Notes under the pieces: model-generated
The model's input: only the letters and a program-made list of their open reading frames with translations
What the model was told of the DNA's origin: nothing
Database searches by the model: none
In this document: positions 1-8,444 of the stretch, one piece after another
How the letters are laid out: every line of letters starts with the position of its first letter
Position numbering within the stretch: position 1 is the first letter of the stretch
Source: Streptomyces sp. NBC_01241
Lineage (GTDB): Bacteria > Actinomycetota > Actinomycetes > Streptomycetales > Streptomycetaceae
Assembly: GCF_041435435.1 (NCBI RefSeq)
Contig: NZ_CP108494.1
Location: 868,001-932,000, forward strand
DNA: 64,000 bases
Direction: 5' to 3'
Translations under genes and position numbers: made by a program

Positions 1-313
1 CGACGTCCGCGTAGTTGCGCAGCGCCTGGACGCCGCCTGCGGTCGCGCACGCCCCGATGGTCACCAACCGCTTGGAGACAGCCCGGATGTGCTGGATCCG
101 GTCGACGTCCTGCTGGGTGGTCACCGATCCCTCGACCAGCGACAGGTCGTACGGGCCCGGCGCGTCGGCGCTGGAAGCCTCCAGGAAGTGTGAGATCTCC
201 ACCCTCTCGGCGATGCCGAGGAGTTCGTCCTCGCAGTCCAGCAAAGTGAGCTGGCATCCGTCGCAGGAGGCGAACTTCCAGACGGCGAGTTTCGGGCGGT
301 CGCTCGCGGCCAT
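1..313 (-). CDS. hydD: [NiFe] hydrogenase small subunit (sulfhydrogenase delta type), N-terminal part
   Basis: This is the electron-transferring small subunit of a soluble NAD(P)-linked [NiFe] hydrogenase. Only about 104 N-terminal residues lie in the window; the rest runs off the left edge. Near residue 14 the protein reads [14 protein letters not shown], which gives the N-terminal cysteines expected for the proximal [4Fe-4S] cluster in this family (NADH dehydrogenase 20 kDa-like). The ATG at 313 lies one base after the hydG stop, so the two genes are translationally linked. The order hydB, cNMP gene, hydG, hydD fits a group 3b operon, and the large subunit is expected just outside the window. 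The missing C-terminus leaves the exact hydrogenase subgroup as an inference. Confidence 0.85.
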   Translation of the reverse strand, partial: MAASDRPKLAVWKFASCDGCQLTLLDCEDELLGIAERVEISHFLEASSADAPGPYDLSLVEGSVTTQQDVDRIQHIRAVSKRLVTIGACATAGGVQALRNYADV

Positions 314-314
314 G

Positions 315-1151
315 TCACAACTCCCGGACCATCAGAAGGGGTTGGGCCTTGGTCCAGCTGACGACGGGGCCGTCGCGGCAGAGCAGGAGAGGGCCGAGCT
401 GGCAGTGCCCGCAGTGGCCGGTGGCACAGTGCATATTGCGTTCCAGCGAGACCCGGATCCGCTCCGGATCGACGCCGCGGTGCACCAGTTCGCCGGCGGT
501 GGCGCGCATCATCGGCTCGGGGCCGCAGATGAACGCCGACGTTGTCCCGGGGCCGAAGGCGGCCCGGTCGAGCAGGGTCGTGACGACGCCGACCTCGCCC
601 TGCCACAGCGGGTCCGCGCGGTCCACGGTGGTCAGGATCCGGGCAGCCGACTGCCAGCCGCGAACGTCCTCGGCGTAGAGCAGCTCGTGGGGCGTGCGCG
701 CTCCGATGAGAACGTTCAGCCGTCCGTAACGCTCGGGGGCGGCGAGCACGTCGCGTACGAGCGGGCGCAGCGGCGCCAGACCGATACCGCCGGCCACGAC
801 GAGCAGGTCGTTCCCCACCGCGGCGGGGAGTTCCCAGCCGGTGCCGAACGGACCGCGCACTCCGACCGTGTCACCACGCCGCAGCCCATGCAGCGCGCCG
901 GAGACCGCTCCGACCGTGCGGACGGTGTGCGTCAGCCGGTGCCCGTCGATCCCGGAGACCGACAACGGGATATCGCCGACGCCGAAGGCGTACACCATCG
1001 CAAACTGCCCAGGAGCGAAGGGCTGCAGGGCCGAGCGGACCGGTTCCAGGACGATCGTGGCGGTGTCGGACGTCTCGCCCTCGCGTTCCACCACCCGGTA
1101 CGGAATGGGGACAGTTCCAGGCCGAGCAGTCAATGGTGCGGCAGCCGTCAT
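315..1151 (-). CDS. hydG: Hydrogenase FAD/NAD(P)-binding subunit (sulfhydrogenase gamma type)
   Basis: This 278-residue flavoprotein should pass electrons between NAD(P)H and the iron-sulfur subunits of the hydrogenase. It has a ferredoxin-reductase fold: an FAD-binding beta barrel (about 15-100, with [12 protein letters not shown]), a nucleotide-binding half ([14 protein letters not shown] near 120, then FICGPEPMM near 208), and a C-terminal four-cysteine [2Fe-2S] site ([12 protein letters not shown] and a following LLLC). This is the layout of dihydroorotate dehydrogenase electron-transfer subunits and sulfhydrogenase gamma. The start is ATG 1151 inside a TGATG overlap with the preceding gene; a GTG at 1154 is possible. 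The next gene, hydD, starts one base after its stop. Confidence 0.9.
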   Translation of the reverse strand: MTAAAPLTARPGTVPIPYRVVEREGETSDTATIVLEPVRSALQPFAPGQFAMVYAFGVGDIPLSVSGIDGHRLTHTVRTVGAVSGALHGLRRGDTVGVRGPFGTGWELPAAVGNDLLVVAGGIGLAPLRPLVRDVLAAPERYGRLNVLIGARTPHELLYAEDVRGWQSAARILTTVDRADPLWQGEVGVVTTLLDRAAFGPGTTSAFICGPEPMMRATAGELVHRGVDPERIRVSLERNMHCATGHCGHCQLGPLLLCRDGPVVSWTKAQPLLMVREL

Positions 1152-1609
1152 CACGACTCACCGGCGTCGGGGGGCCCGTACAGGTCGAGCAGGCGGATGC
1201 GGGTGGCCCTCAGCCGCCGTGCGATCACCTGCGCAACGCAGTTGGTCAACGCCAAGCCGAACGACGGATCCTTCTCACACGCGGCTCGGACCCGCTCCGC
1301 GTCGAACTCCGACGCCGACACGGTGCTGCGGGCCTGCGCGCCGAGGTGCCAGCGATACGGCTCGAACAACCAGGACCAGCCCACCAGATCGCCTTCACCA
1401 AGGGTCTCCACGACTGCCTCGCGCCGGCCCGGGACGTGGACGTCGAGCGCAATGAGCCCGGAACGGATGATCCAGAACCGGTCGGCGACGCCGTCCTCCT
1501 CGAAGATGCGGGTGCCACCGGGGAAGGAGACATCGTGGGCGAACGTGAACAGCCGCTCGCGGTGGCCGGGCGACAGGGCCCCGAGAAACCCGTGGCGAAC
1601 AACGGTCAT
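1151..1609 (-). CDS. Stand-alone cyclic-nucleotide-binding-fold protein inside the hydrogenase operon
   Basis: This 152-residue protein consists only of a cNMP-binding (Crp-type) beta-roll, with no helix-turn-helix to make it a Crp/Fnr transcription factor. Visible features are FPGGTRIFEEDG, RFWIIRSGLIALDVHVPG and GEGDLVGWSWLFEPYRWHLG. The segment where Crp proteins carry the Arg-Ala phosphate-binding cassette is replaced by the WLFEPYRWHLG stretch, so cAMP binding is doubtful. The gene is locked into the operon by an ATGA overlap with hydB and a TGATG overlap with hydG, which suggests a role tied to the hydrogenase. Two paralogs sit at 11106 and 43054. Its ligand and partner cannot be told from sequence. 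Confidence 0.85.
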   Translation of the reverse strand: MTVVRHGFLGALSPGHRERLFTFAHDVSFPGGTRIFEEDGVADRFWIIRSGLIALDVHVPGRREAVVETLGEGDLVGWSWLFEPYRWHLGAQARSTVSASEFDAERVRAACEKDPSFGLALTNCVAQVIARRLRATRIRLLDLYGPPDAGES

Positions 1610-2766
1610 TGTGGGCCCTCCCCCGGCTCCTGTCGGGCGGCCTCCCGTTCCAGGTTCAGCGCATGGGCCTCCTCTGTGATGTCGATACCGACCGGGCACC
1701 ACACGATGCAGCGCCCGCAGCCGACACACCCGGAGCTGTCGAACTGGTCGTACCAGGTGCCGAGTTTGTGGGTGGCCCACTGCCGGTAGCGACTACGCGA
1801 GGAGTTACGGACCGGGCCCGCCTGCAGGTGGGAGAAATCCAGATCGAAGCAGGACTCCCAGCGCCGCCACCGCTCGGCGTGGTCTCCGGTGAGGTCCGTG
1901 ACGTCCTCGGTGGTGGTGCAGAAGCAGGTCGGGCAGACCATGGTGCAGTTTCCGCAGGTCAGGCAGCGGGCCGCGACGTCGTCCCAGCGCTCGGCCGTGA
2001 GGGTCTCGCGCATCAGCATCTGCAGGTCCACCAGCGGCATGCTGCGGCCCATGCGATCGGCCGCGTCGGCGACACGCTCACTGGCCGCGGTCCGAGTTGC
2101 TGCGTCGGCAGGACGGCGTGGCAGCTCGGCAAGTACCGACTGCCCCTCTTCACTCCCGGTGCGCACCAGGAAGCGGTGGCCGTCGGAATCGAGCACCTCG
2201 GTCAGCGCCAGGTCGTAGCCGGGTCCCACGGCCGGCCCGGTGCCCATGGACACGCAGAAGCAGGTGGCACCCGGCTCGGTACACTCCGCCGCCACCAAGA
2301 AGGCCCGCTCACGACGCCCACGGTACGCCGGGTCGCTGTACATCCCGCCGGTCAGCACCCGGTCCTGGATCGCGATGGCCCGCAGGTCACAGGGGCGCAC
2401 GCCGAGGAACGCGTACGACGGCGGTGATGTCCGGTCCTCGGTCACCACCAGCTCGCCGTCGGCACCGCGATCGGCGGTCCACTGCCGCTCGCGCGGCGGG
2501 TGCAGGAACGTCTTCCAGGACTGAGGGCCCGCACTGTGCGCGAACACGGCGCCGTCCTCGCGGGCACGCAGCCGGTAGACGCCTGCCTCCAACTCGACTC
2601 CCCAGCCGTAGGGGAGTTCCGCGCCGCCGGAGATCTCGGACAGGACGATCGCCCCGTCCCGTACGGTCGGTCCCACGACCGTACGGCCACGCCTCGCCAG
2701 GACCGTGATCAGCGCGTCCAGGCCGCCCTTGTCGATCACCGCGGCCGTGCCGCCGTCGTCCGCCAT
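1606..2766 (-). CDS. hydB: Hydrogenase iron-sulfur subunit (sulfhydrogenase beta type, 4Fe-4S dicluster)
   Basis: This 386-residue subunit would carry electrons between the hydrogenase core and the flavin subunit. Two ferredoxin-type cysteine clusters lie in the C-terminal half: CLTCGNCTMVCPTCFC near 255 and CVGCGRCIVWCPVGID near 345. The N-terminal region has the sulfhydrogenase/anaerobic sulfite reductase A character, with SYAFLGVRPCDLRAIAIQD near 105. The reading frame stays open far upstream, but ATG 2766 (protein starting MADDGGTAA) is chosen because the family similarity begins there and the upstream part overlaps the divergent promoter region. It is the first gene of the leftward operon and overlaps the next by ATGA. 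Confidence 0.88.
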   Translation of the reverse strand: MADDGGTAAVIDKGGLDALITVLARRGRTVVGPTVRDGAIVLSEISGGAELPYGWGVELEAGVYRLRAREDGAVFAHSAGPQSWKTFLHPPRERQWTADRGADGELVVTEDRTSPPSYAFLGVRPCDLRAIAIQDRVLTGGMYSDPAYRGRRERAFLVAAECTEPGATCFCVSMGTGPAVGPGYDLALTEVLDSDGHRFLVRTGSEEGQSVLAELPRRPADAATRTAASERVADAADRMGRSMPLVDLQMLMRETLTAERWDDVAARCLTCGNCTMVCPTCFCTTTEDVTDLTGDHAERWRRWESCFDLDFSHLQAGPVRNSSRSRYRQWATHKLGTWYDQFDSSGCVGCGRCIVWCPVGIDITEEAHALNLEREAARQEPGEGPQ

Positions 2767-2834
2767 CGCCAACCTTCCGAACGCCGCCGATGATGCCTTC
2801 CCGGCCAGTATGCGCACGGACCTGCCGCCCGGCA

Positions 2835-2849
2835 TCGGCCGACCGGCCC
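2835..2849. promoter_or_regulatory. Degenerate copy of the island palindrome before hydB
   Basis: TCGGCCGACCGGCCC matches the island motif GGGACCGWTCGGCCC at 12 of 15 positions. It lies 68 bp before the hydB start, in the divergent gap shared with the maturation protease. It is weaker than the copies elsewhere in the window. Confidence 0.35.
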
Positions 2850-2944
2850 CTGCGTGGTCCAGGTGGCTGCGTCCGTCACCCCGTACGGACCCCGCGCGGA
2901 CCCGGTACAACTGGCAAGCCTGTCCGGTGGGAAGGGGTAGGTGC

Positions 2945-3448
2945 GTGCACCTCACTACGCGGATCGCCGTCATCGGCGTCGGGAACGAGTTCCGCCACGA
3001 CGACGGTGTGGGTTGGGCCGTCGTGGCCCAACTGGCAGAACGAGCCAAGGAACGGCCACTGCCGAGCGGGACCGCTCTTCTGGTGTGCGACGGCGACCCC
3101 GCCCGACTGATCGCCCTGTGGGAAGGCGCCGACCTCGCCATCCTGGTGGACGCCGCACACGCACACCCCGGGCATCCCGGTCGGCTACATCGCCTGAAAC
3201 TGGACAATGGGCAGCTGTCGCAGACGGGCAGTGCGACGAGTTCCCACGGGCTCGGGCTCGGCGACGCCGTCGAACTCGCCCGCGAACTGGACCGCCTACC
3301 CGGACAACTGGTCGTCTACGCCGTCGAGGGAGCCAACAGCAGCCTGGGCATCGGCCTGTCAGCACCCGTGGCAGCCATCGTGGAACCGCTCGCCAAGCGG
3401 ATCGCGGAAGAAATCGCGCTGCACGTGGGTTCTGCCGGCAGCCGATAG
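2945..3448 (+). CDS. [NiFe] hydrogenase maturation protease
   Basis: This 167-residue peptidase of the HyaD/HybD/HycI family would trim the C-terminal tail of the hydrogenase large subunit after nickel insertion. The nickel-probing signature is present: GNEFRHDDGVGW near residue 13, the second acidic site in ILVDAAHAH, and the His in SSHGLGLGDAV. The start is GTG 2945, preceded by a purine-rich ribosome site (GGGAAGGGG, 2929-2937). It is transcribed divergently from hydB, so the two units probably share a control region. Length and motifs are normal for the family; specificity for this hydrogenase is inferred from position. Confidence 0.85.
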   Translation: MHLTTRIAVIGVGNEFRHDDGVGWAVVAQLAERAKERPLPSGTALLVCDGDPARLIALWEGADLAILVDAAHAHPGHPGRLHRLKLDNGQLSQTGSATSSHGLGLGDAVELARELDRLPGQLVVYAVEGANSSLGIGLSAPVAAIVEPLAKRIAEEIALHVGSAGSR

Positions 3449-3599
3449 GCGCGCACTTGCGCCACTGCGGACGCCGAAGCCCACCTGTGCAGGACCAATG
3501 CCGGACTGAAGGACTCCGCCATGTGCCGATGCTCAGTGAGGCGGCCTCATACAGCGTCTGGGAATTGCGACCGGGAAGAGTGGTGGGGTGTCTCGGCGC

Positions 3600-3850
3600 A
3601 CGATTCGCCGGGCGAGATCGGGGTCAGCAAGCGGGAACTGCGCATTACCGGGGAGTGCAAAGAGCGTGAGCGCGAAGGCGTCTTGCGGCGCGGCACCCGG
3701 CGGACCGGACACTTCGAATACCGGGCGCTGCTGCCCGCCGAAGTCAAGGCCGAAGAGATCACGGCCACCCTGGCCGACGGGGTGCTTAACGTGACCGTTC
3801 CCAAGGCCGAGGCAGTCAAGCCGCGACACATCGAGATCACTGAAAGTTGA
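3600..3850 (+). pseudogene. Hsp20 (alpha-crystallin) C-terminal remnant
   Basis: The frame ending at 3850 reads as the second half of a small heat-shock protein: SKRELRITGECKERER, then FEYRALLPAEVKAEEI, then ADGVLNVTVPKAE. The N-terminal half of the crystallin domain is missing; upstream codons in the same frame have no Hsp20 character and no clear start. This looks like a truncated copy left after a deletion. A complete Hsp20 lies at 27575-28030. Confidence 0.7.
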
Positions 3851-4205
3851 CGTGCAGCCGCGCCTGGCTCCCGTACGTCGGGCGGAGAATCTTTGATCGC
3901 CGTCCGCCCCACTTCGGCAGGTCGGCCGGAATCCTGTCGGCCTGAGATTCACAGCCATGACTTGTATCTACGGAGGCATGGCTCGGTCATGCGTGCCTTC
4001 TGCAGTGCGTGCACCCCTGCGGGCCCACTGCACCAGGCCGTACCTTCCCTCCGGCGCCGCCCCGAGTCGGAGGTCGGCCTCACTACCCGACCGAGAGCGT
4101 GAACAGGCGAACCTCTGCGCCGGTTGGCGGCCGCAGCGGGCGTGGACTCGACCCTGCTGATAGTCCTCGGTAGGTGGACGCCATACCGGGAAAGGGGTAG
4201 CCACG
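3851..4205. other. Intergenic stretch with no recognisable gene
   Basis: About 355 bp between the Hsp20 remnant and the cytochrome b cassette. I see no coding similarity in any frame and no clear copy of the island palindrome. A ribosome-binding sequence (GGGAAAGGGG, near 4188-4197) serves the gene at 4206. Confidence 0.5.
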
Positions 4206-4394
4206 ATGGCAGACGGACCGATGCACCCAGAACATGTCCTGAGTGCGTCCGTGGATCTGAGCGGCACCGGGTACTACGTCCACTGGGGCGTACTGCAGAT
4301 CTCGGCGGCAAACCTTGTGGTCATCGCCCTGATGCTGATCGTTTTCGCGCTGGCGCTGCTGCTGCCCTTCCCCCGCGGTCGGCAGCGGCGATGA
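4206..4394 (+). CDS. Small single-pass membrane protein of the cytochrome b cassette
   Basis: This 62-residue protein has one hydrophobic helix at about 29-54 (ANLVVIALMLIVFALALLLP) and a basic end (RGRQRR). I do not recognise the family. Its stop overlaps the start of the cytochrome b gene (ATGA at 4391), so the two are translationally coupled, and it may be a small subunit of the same membrane complex. The strong ribosome site just upstream supports ATG 4206. Confidence 0.7.
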   Translation: MADGPMHPEHVLSASVDLSGTGYYVHWGVLQISAANLVVIALMLIVFALALLLPFPRGRQRR

Positions 4395-5068
4395 GCGGCG
4401 CCGCAGGGCGGACCGGCGGCCCGGATGACAACTCGGCAGGAGGGTGGACCGGCGCTGTGCAGCGGCGCGCCCTGCGCGCGTTGCCCCCGGACAAGCTGCT
4501 GCCCACCACCCAGCCGGAGTACGTGGCCTCCTGGATCTACGTGTTCGGTGTCCTCACCCTGTCCAGTCTGGTGGTGGTCATCACCACCGGATGCGTCCTG
4601 GCGCTCTTTGGCCCCGCGTGGTGGCACGTATCAGGCGTCGGCAGGTACATCAACAGCCTGCACCTGTGGAGCGTGGAACTGTTCATGTTCGTCATGGTCG
4701 TCCACCTGTGGGGAAAGTTCTTCATGGCCGCCTGGCGCGGACGGCGGGCACTGACCTGGATCACCGGGGCCGTCGTCTTCATCGCTTCGATCGGCGCCGC
4801 CTTCACCGGCTACCTGGTACAACAGAACTTCGACTCCCAGTGGATCGCGGGCCAGGCCAAAGACGGCCTTAACTCGGTGGGCATCGGCGCCTGGTTCAAC
4901 GTGCTGGACTTCGGTCAGATGTTCATGTGGCACATCGTGCTGCTGCCCATGGCGGTGGCCGTCCTCGCGGTGTGGCACATGCTGCTGGTGCGGCTGCGTG
5001 GCGTGGTGCCGCCCATCGGGACCACCACGCCCGAGCCCGTCCCCGACAGATCACGGGAGCCCGCATGA
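4391..5068 (+). CDS. Cytochrome b (b6-type N-terminal domain) membrane protein
   Basis: This 225-residue di-heme cytochrome b should sit in the membrane and exchange electrons with the quinone pool. There are four hydrophobic helices. Heme-ligand histidines can be placed in helix B (SLHLWSVELFMFVMVVHLWG, two His 14 residues apart) and helix D (MWHIVLLPMAVAVLAVWHML, two His 15 apart). The 15-residue spacing in helix D resembles cytochrome b6 rather than bc1. Only the N-terminal cytochrome b unit is present; no Rieske protein or cytochrome c is encoded nearby. It overlaps both neighbours by ATGA, so the three genes form one unit. A link to the hydrogenase is possible but unproven. Confidence 0.85.
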   Translation: MSGAAGRTGGPDDNSAGGWTGAVQRRALRALPPDKLLPTTQPEYVASWIYVFGVLTLSSLVVVITTGCVLALFGPAWWHVSGVGRYINSLHLWSVELFMFVMVVHLWGKFFMAAWRGRRALTWITGAVVFIASIGAAFTGYLVQQNFDSQWIAGQAKDGLNSVGIGAWFNVLDFGQMFMWHIVLLPMAVAVLAVWHMLLVRLRGVVPPIGTTTPEPVPDRSREPA

Positions 5069-6027
5069 GGGCACGAAAGGCCCACCGCAAACCGGTGCCC
5101 GACCCCGGCGCCTTCCCTCAGCGGCCGTACGACCTGGTCAAGGAGCTCACCATCGCGCTGGTGGCGACCACACTGCTGACGGTCGGGCTCGCGGCGGTCT
5201 TCTCCTCACCCGACGAGAAACCGATCACCCTGGCCCGCTGGGCGAGGGCCGCCCCCAACGACTTCACCGCCACCGCCGTCGCCGAACTGGGCGGCACCAG
5301 CGGCACCGCGCAGTACGGCCCCCCGTACACCACCACCCCGGGTGCCGGGCAGAAGATCGGGCCGGTGAACCTCCAACGCGCCGCCGGGGTGACCACACCG
5401 ATCGACACCGCACGCGACTTCGTGCTCCGCCCGCTCACCGCCGCACCAGAACCTGCTGCCGTATCCTCCGGGCTGGCCGCTTGGCGCACCGCCCCCGCCC
5501 GCCGTCAACAGCAATGGGCCGCCGCCTACATCAACGCGCTCGGCAAGGCCCCCGGAGGCGCCCCGGCCCTGGTCCCGCCCGGCGACTACGGCCCCGTTCC
5601 CGTCCTGACCTCCCGCCTGCTGGAGCTCGCAAAGACGGGGGCACTCGACGGCCAACTACTGGCTGTCGGAAACTTCTACGAGACGGACTACACCAAACCG
5701 CTGCTCTTCCTGAGCGACGGCTCGTACCTCGAAGACCAGGCCCGCGCCCAACACCTGGCCGGTGACCAGTGGGGGATGATGAACGAGACCGGCAACTATC
5801 CCGGTCAGCCCTGGTTGTGGCTGTACACGTTCTGGTACCAGATCGAACCGTTCAGCAGCTCAGGTAACGCCGACGCCCTGGTCTGGGGCCTGATGGCTCT
5901 GCTCACCCTCGCGTTCGTCCTGGTGCCGTTCATTCCAGGCGTCCGGTCGATCCCGCGATGGACTGGGATCTATCGCCTCGTCTGGCGCGACTACTACCGC
6001 TCACGCCGGACGACACGGCAGCACTGA
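5065..6027 (+). CDS. Membrane-anchored protein partner of cytochrome b, unknown function
   Basis: This 320-residue protein has a hydrophobic helix near 30-50 (LTIALVATTLLTVGLAAVF), a large hydrophilic middle of roughly 220 residues, and a second hydrophobic segment near 274-295 (WGLMALLTLAFVLVPFIPGV). The middle is rich in Pro and Trp and has no cysteines or CxxCH heme sites. The C-terminal hydrophobic segment is where a cytochrome b C-terminal (subunit IV-like) part could be, but I cannot confirm homology. Its start overlaps the cytochrome b stop (ATGA, 5065-5068), so it is probably a subunit of the same complex, with the middle domain outside the membrane. Confidence 0.75.
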   Translation: MRARKAHRKPVPDPGAFPQRPYDLVKELTIALVATTLLTVGLAAVFSSPDEKPITLARWARAAPNDFTATAVAELGGTSGTAQYGPPYTTTPGAGQKIGPVNLQRAAGVTTPIDTARDFVLRPLTAAPEPAAVSSGLAAWRTAPARRQQQWAAAYINALGKAPGGAPALVPPGDYGPVPVLTSRLLELAKTGALDGQLLAVGNFYETDYTKPLLFLSDGSYLEDQARAQHLAGDQWGMMNETGNYPGQPWLWLYTFWYQIEPFSSSGNADALVWGLMALLTLAFVLVPFIPGVRSIPRWTGIYRLVWRDYYRSRRTTRQH

Positions 6028-6549
6028 CGGTACGGGCACCCGTATCACCTCGGACTCGCCGATCACGATGTACTCGACGGCGGCCTGCTTACCCGGGACT
6101 TGCGAGGGCCTTGCCGTGCAAGGCGGCATCCAGGTTCGCGCGGTCCGGGCCGAGCGGACCTTGGGCAGGTCCGCAGTCACCTGGACGGGACTGATGTCGG
6201 GCGGGGCCGGGATGTTGCCCCTCCCGGTGCTCACCGGGTTCAGGGTCTGCCGGAACGCGTCGGCGTAGCTCGCCTCGTCCGGCGGTGGTGCGCCGCTGCT
6301 TCAAGCCCTCCCGGGAGGCGAATCGCGGAGCTCACCAGCCCGCTCGCACCCGGCGACCGCATGCGCTGCGGCGCCGCTCGGGGGATGGGCGGCGGTACGG
6401 CGGCCTCACGCTGCGATCGATCTTCAGGCCGCGGGCATGAGCCCCTGGGGCCGTTCGGCCCAGCACCGGAAGCCATGCTCCCGATTTCCCTCGAAGGCGT
6501 TCCTCACCCACGCTGAAATTGAGGGAACCAGCCAAAGGAAGTGATCGGC
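6028..6549. other. Intergenic region with possible gene debris and a regulatory palindrome
   Basis: About 520 bp without a convincing gene. On the minus strand around 6030-6234 a short open stretch (ending AAVEYIVIGESEVIRVPV) looks protein-like but has no start and no family I recognise, so it may be debris. The palindrome at 6447-6461 serves the downstream pair. Confidence 0.45.
6447..6461. promoter_or_regulatory. Island palindrome (putative OsdR/DosR-like box)
   Basis: GGGGCCGTTCGGCCC matches GGGACCGWTCGGCCC at 14 of 15 positions and ends 88 bp before the SHOCT protein start at 6550. Confidence 0.6.
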
Positions 6550-6828
6550 ATGATGTGGTACGACGGCGGCTGGGGCTGGGGCGGCTGGTTCGTCATGGCC
6601 GTGGTCATGGTGCTTTTCTTCGCATTGCTGATCGCTGGCATCGTTGCCCTTGTCCACTACCTGACCAGCGCCCACCGTGGCCACCAGCCTGGCTCGCCTC
6701 CTCCCTCCGGCGAGCATGGGTGGGGAGGCAGGCGGGCAGAGGACCTGCTCGCCGAGCGGTTCGCCCGCGGGGAAATCGACGAAGACGAATACAAACATCG
6801 CCTCGCGCTGCTGCGGGAACAGCGATGA
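6550..6828 (+). CDS. Small membrane protein with SHOCT domain
   Basis: This 92-residue protein has a Trp/Gly-rich N-terminus (MMWYDGGWGWGGW), one long hydrophobic helix (about 14-40) and a C-terminal SHOCT motif (LLAERFARGEIDEDEY), a short oligomerisation module. Function is unknown. ATG 6550 is preferred because AAAGGAAG lies at good spacing; GTG 6541 and ATG 6553 are alternatives. It overlaps the copper protein gene by ATGA. A paralog broken by a TGA codon is at 48746-49003. Confidence 0.78.
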   Translation: MMWYDGGWGWGGWFVMAVVMVLFFALLIAGIVALVHYLTSAHRGHQPGSPPPSGEHGWGGRRAEDLLAERFARGEIDEDEYKHRLALLREQR

Positions 6829-7415
6829 TCACGGACCGCCAACGCCGGATGTGGCTGGTCTTGGGCGGTGCCACCGCGGCGCTGCTGCTGGGCATTGCCA
6901 CGACGGCGCTGTTGGCCACGACCGGCGCCTTCCGCAGTCCACACCCCGCCATCTGGCGGGCGCCGAGCGCCGCGCGGTGCACAGCGCCCCCGCTGCCCGG
7001 TCAGGTGGTGCAGGTGACCTTGGCCGATATGGGCCACCCCAGCGGTCCAGGCCCCGGCTGGAGCGGAATGCGCATGATGCGTCTGATCGCTCACCCCACC
7101 ACCGTCACGGCCGGAACAGTGTCGCTGCGCGCGGTCAACGCCGGATACCTCACGCACGAGGTGATGGTGCTGCCGCTGTCCACGGCCCAGGCCCCAGGAC
7201 AGCGGCCTACCGGTCCGGACAGGCGCATCGATGAGACAGGCAGCCTCGGCGAGGCGTCACGCAGCTGCGGCGCGGGCGCGGGAGACGGCATCGCCCCGGA
7301 ATCGACCGGATGGATCACGCTGACGCTGCGGCCCGGCCGCTACGAACTGGTCTGCAACATCCCCGGCCACTACCTGGCCGGTATGTACACCGAACTCGAC
7401 GTCACCGGCCGCTAG
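6825..7415 (+). CDS. Membrane-anchored cupredoxin-like (sulfocyanin-type) copper protein
   Basis: This 196-residue protein has an N-terminal signal-anchor (about 9-32, LVLGGATAALLLGIATTALL) and a cupredoxin beta-sandwich outside the membrane. Type 1 copper ligands can be picked out: His in THEVMVLPL, then Cys, His and Met in VCNIPGHYLAGMY near the C-terminus. Such proteins carry single electrons. The start overlaps the SHOCT gene (ATGA, 6825-6828), so the two are co-translated. The GPG-rich loop and an extra cysteine (SCGAGAG) lie between the ligand regions. Its electron partner is not known. Confidence 0.82.
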   Translation: MITDRQRRMWLVLGGATAALLLGIATTALLATTGAFRSPHPAIWRAPSAARCTAPPLPGQVVQVTLADMGHPSGPGPGWSGMRMMRLIAHPTTVTAGTVSLRAVNAGYLTHEVMVLPLSTAQAPGQRPTGPDRRIDETGSLGEASRSCGAGAGDGIAPESTGWITLTLRPGRYELVCNIPGHYLAGMYTELDVTGR

Positions 7416-7561
7416 CTAGCTAGCGCCAGCCGGCTCAGGTGCGCCGGTAGCGGGCAGGCCGGGACGAGCGGCGACCGCCGGAGCCCACCGGGTCCACGCA
7501 GCGAAGCTCGTTCGGCGCTGTCGCTTGACTTCGGGCATGGTCTCCTCCATATCGTCGTCCC

Positions 7562-8444
7562 ATGTCGGACGGGAAAGGCTCGGGCGAGCCCGGAAAGCTG
7601 CCGCGCTCGCTGTACGAGCGGGAGCTGTACCGGCTTCAGACCGAGCTCGTGAAGCTCCAGGAGTGGGTGCGGGCCGAAGGCGCTCGGCTCGTCGTGGTGT
7701 TCGAGGGACGTGACGCGGCGGGCAAGGGCAGCACGATCAAGCGCGTCACCGAACCCCTCAATCCCCGGTTGGCGCGTATCGTCGCTCTGCCGCGGCCCAC
7801 CGAGCGCGAGCGCGGCCAGTGGTATTTCCAGCGCTATGTCGAGCATCTTCCAGCCGCGGGGGGAAGTGGTCCTGCTCGACCGGAGCTGGTACAACCGCGC
7901 CGGCGTCGAGCGCGTCATGGGTTTTTGCACCATGGAGGAACACCAGCGGTTCCTTCGCCAGTGCCCGATCTTCGAGCGGATGCTGGTGGAGGACGGCATT
8001 CTGTTGCGCAAATCCTGGTTCTCGGTGAGTGACGCGGTGCAGGAGGAGCGGTTCCGACGCCGACTGCAGGATCCCACCCGCCGGTGGAAACTCTCGCCGA
8101 TGGACCTGGAATCGATCACCCGCTGGGAGGCCTATTCGCGAGCGAAGGACGAGATGTTCGTCCATACCGACATCTCGGAGGCTCCGTGGTACGTCGTCGA
8201 GAGCGACGACAAGCGCCGGGCCCGGCTCAACATGATCGCCCATCTGCTGTCGACCGTTCCGTACGAGGCAGTCGCTCCGCCGGTGATCGAACTGCCTCGG
8301 CGGCCTCCGGCCACCGGGTACCAACGGCCGCCGAGGCCCCGACCACGCGTCGCAACTCAGGAAGTGAGGCGAGGGGTCTCACACCACAAGGCCCCCAGAG
8401 GTACGACGGCCACCGGACAATCGGCGTGGTGGAGCAGGGTATGA
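7562..8444 (+). pseudogene. ppk2: Polyphosphate kinase 2, interrupted by a frameshift in a G-run
   Basis: The gene encodes a PPK2-family enzyme, which moves phosphate between polyphosphate and nucleotides. Walker A ([15 protein letters not shown]) is read in one frame from 7562; Walker B and the lid region ([16 protein letters not shown], then RFRRRLQDPTRRWKLS) are read in another frame to 8444. The frames join at [15 protein letters not shown], where a six-G run (7858-7863) would need five G to stay in frame. With one G removed the product is about 293 residues, a normal PPK2 length. It may be a true mutation or a sequencing error in the homopolymer. The 3' end overlaps the convergent USP gene by about 88 bp. 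Confidence 0.8.

Noticed and set aside
7413..7427. GCTAGCTAGCTAGC run after the cupredoxin gene as a regulatory site
   Set aside because: A short self-complementary run at the stop codon; it occurs once and has no T-tract, so neither operator nor terminator can be supported.
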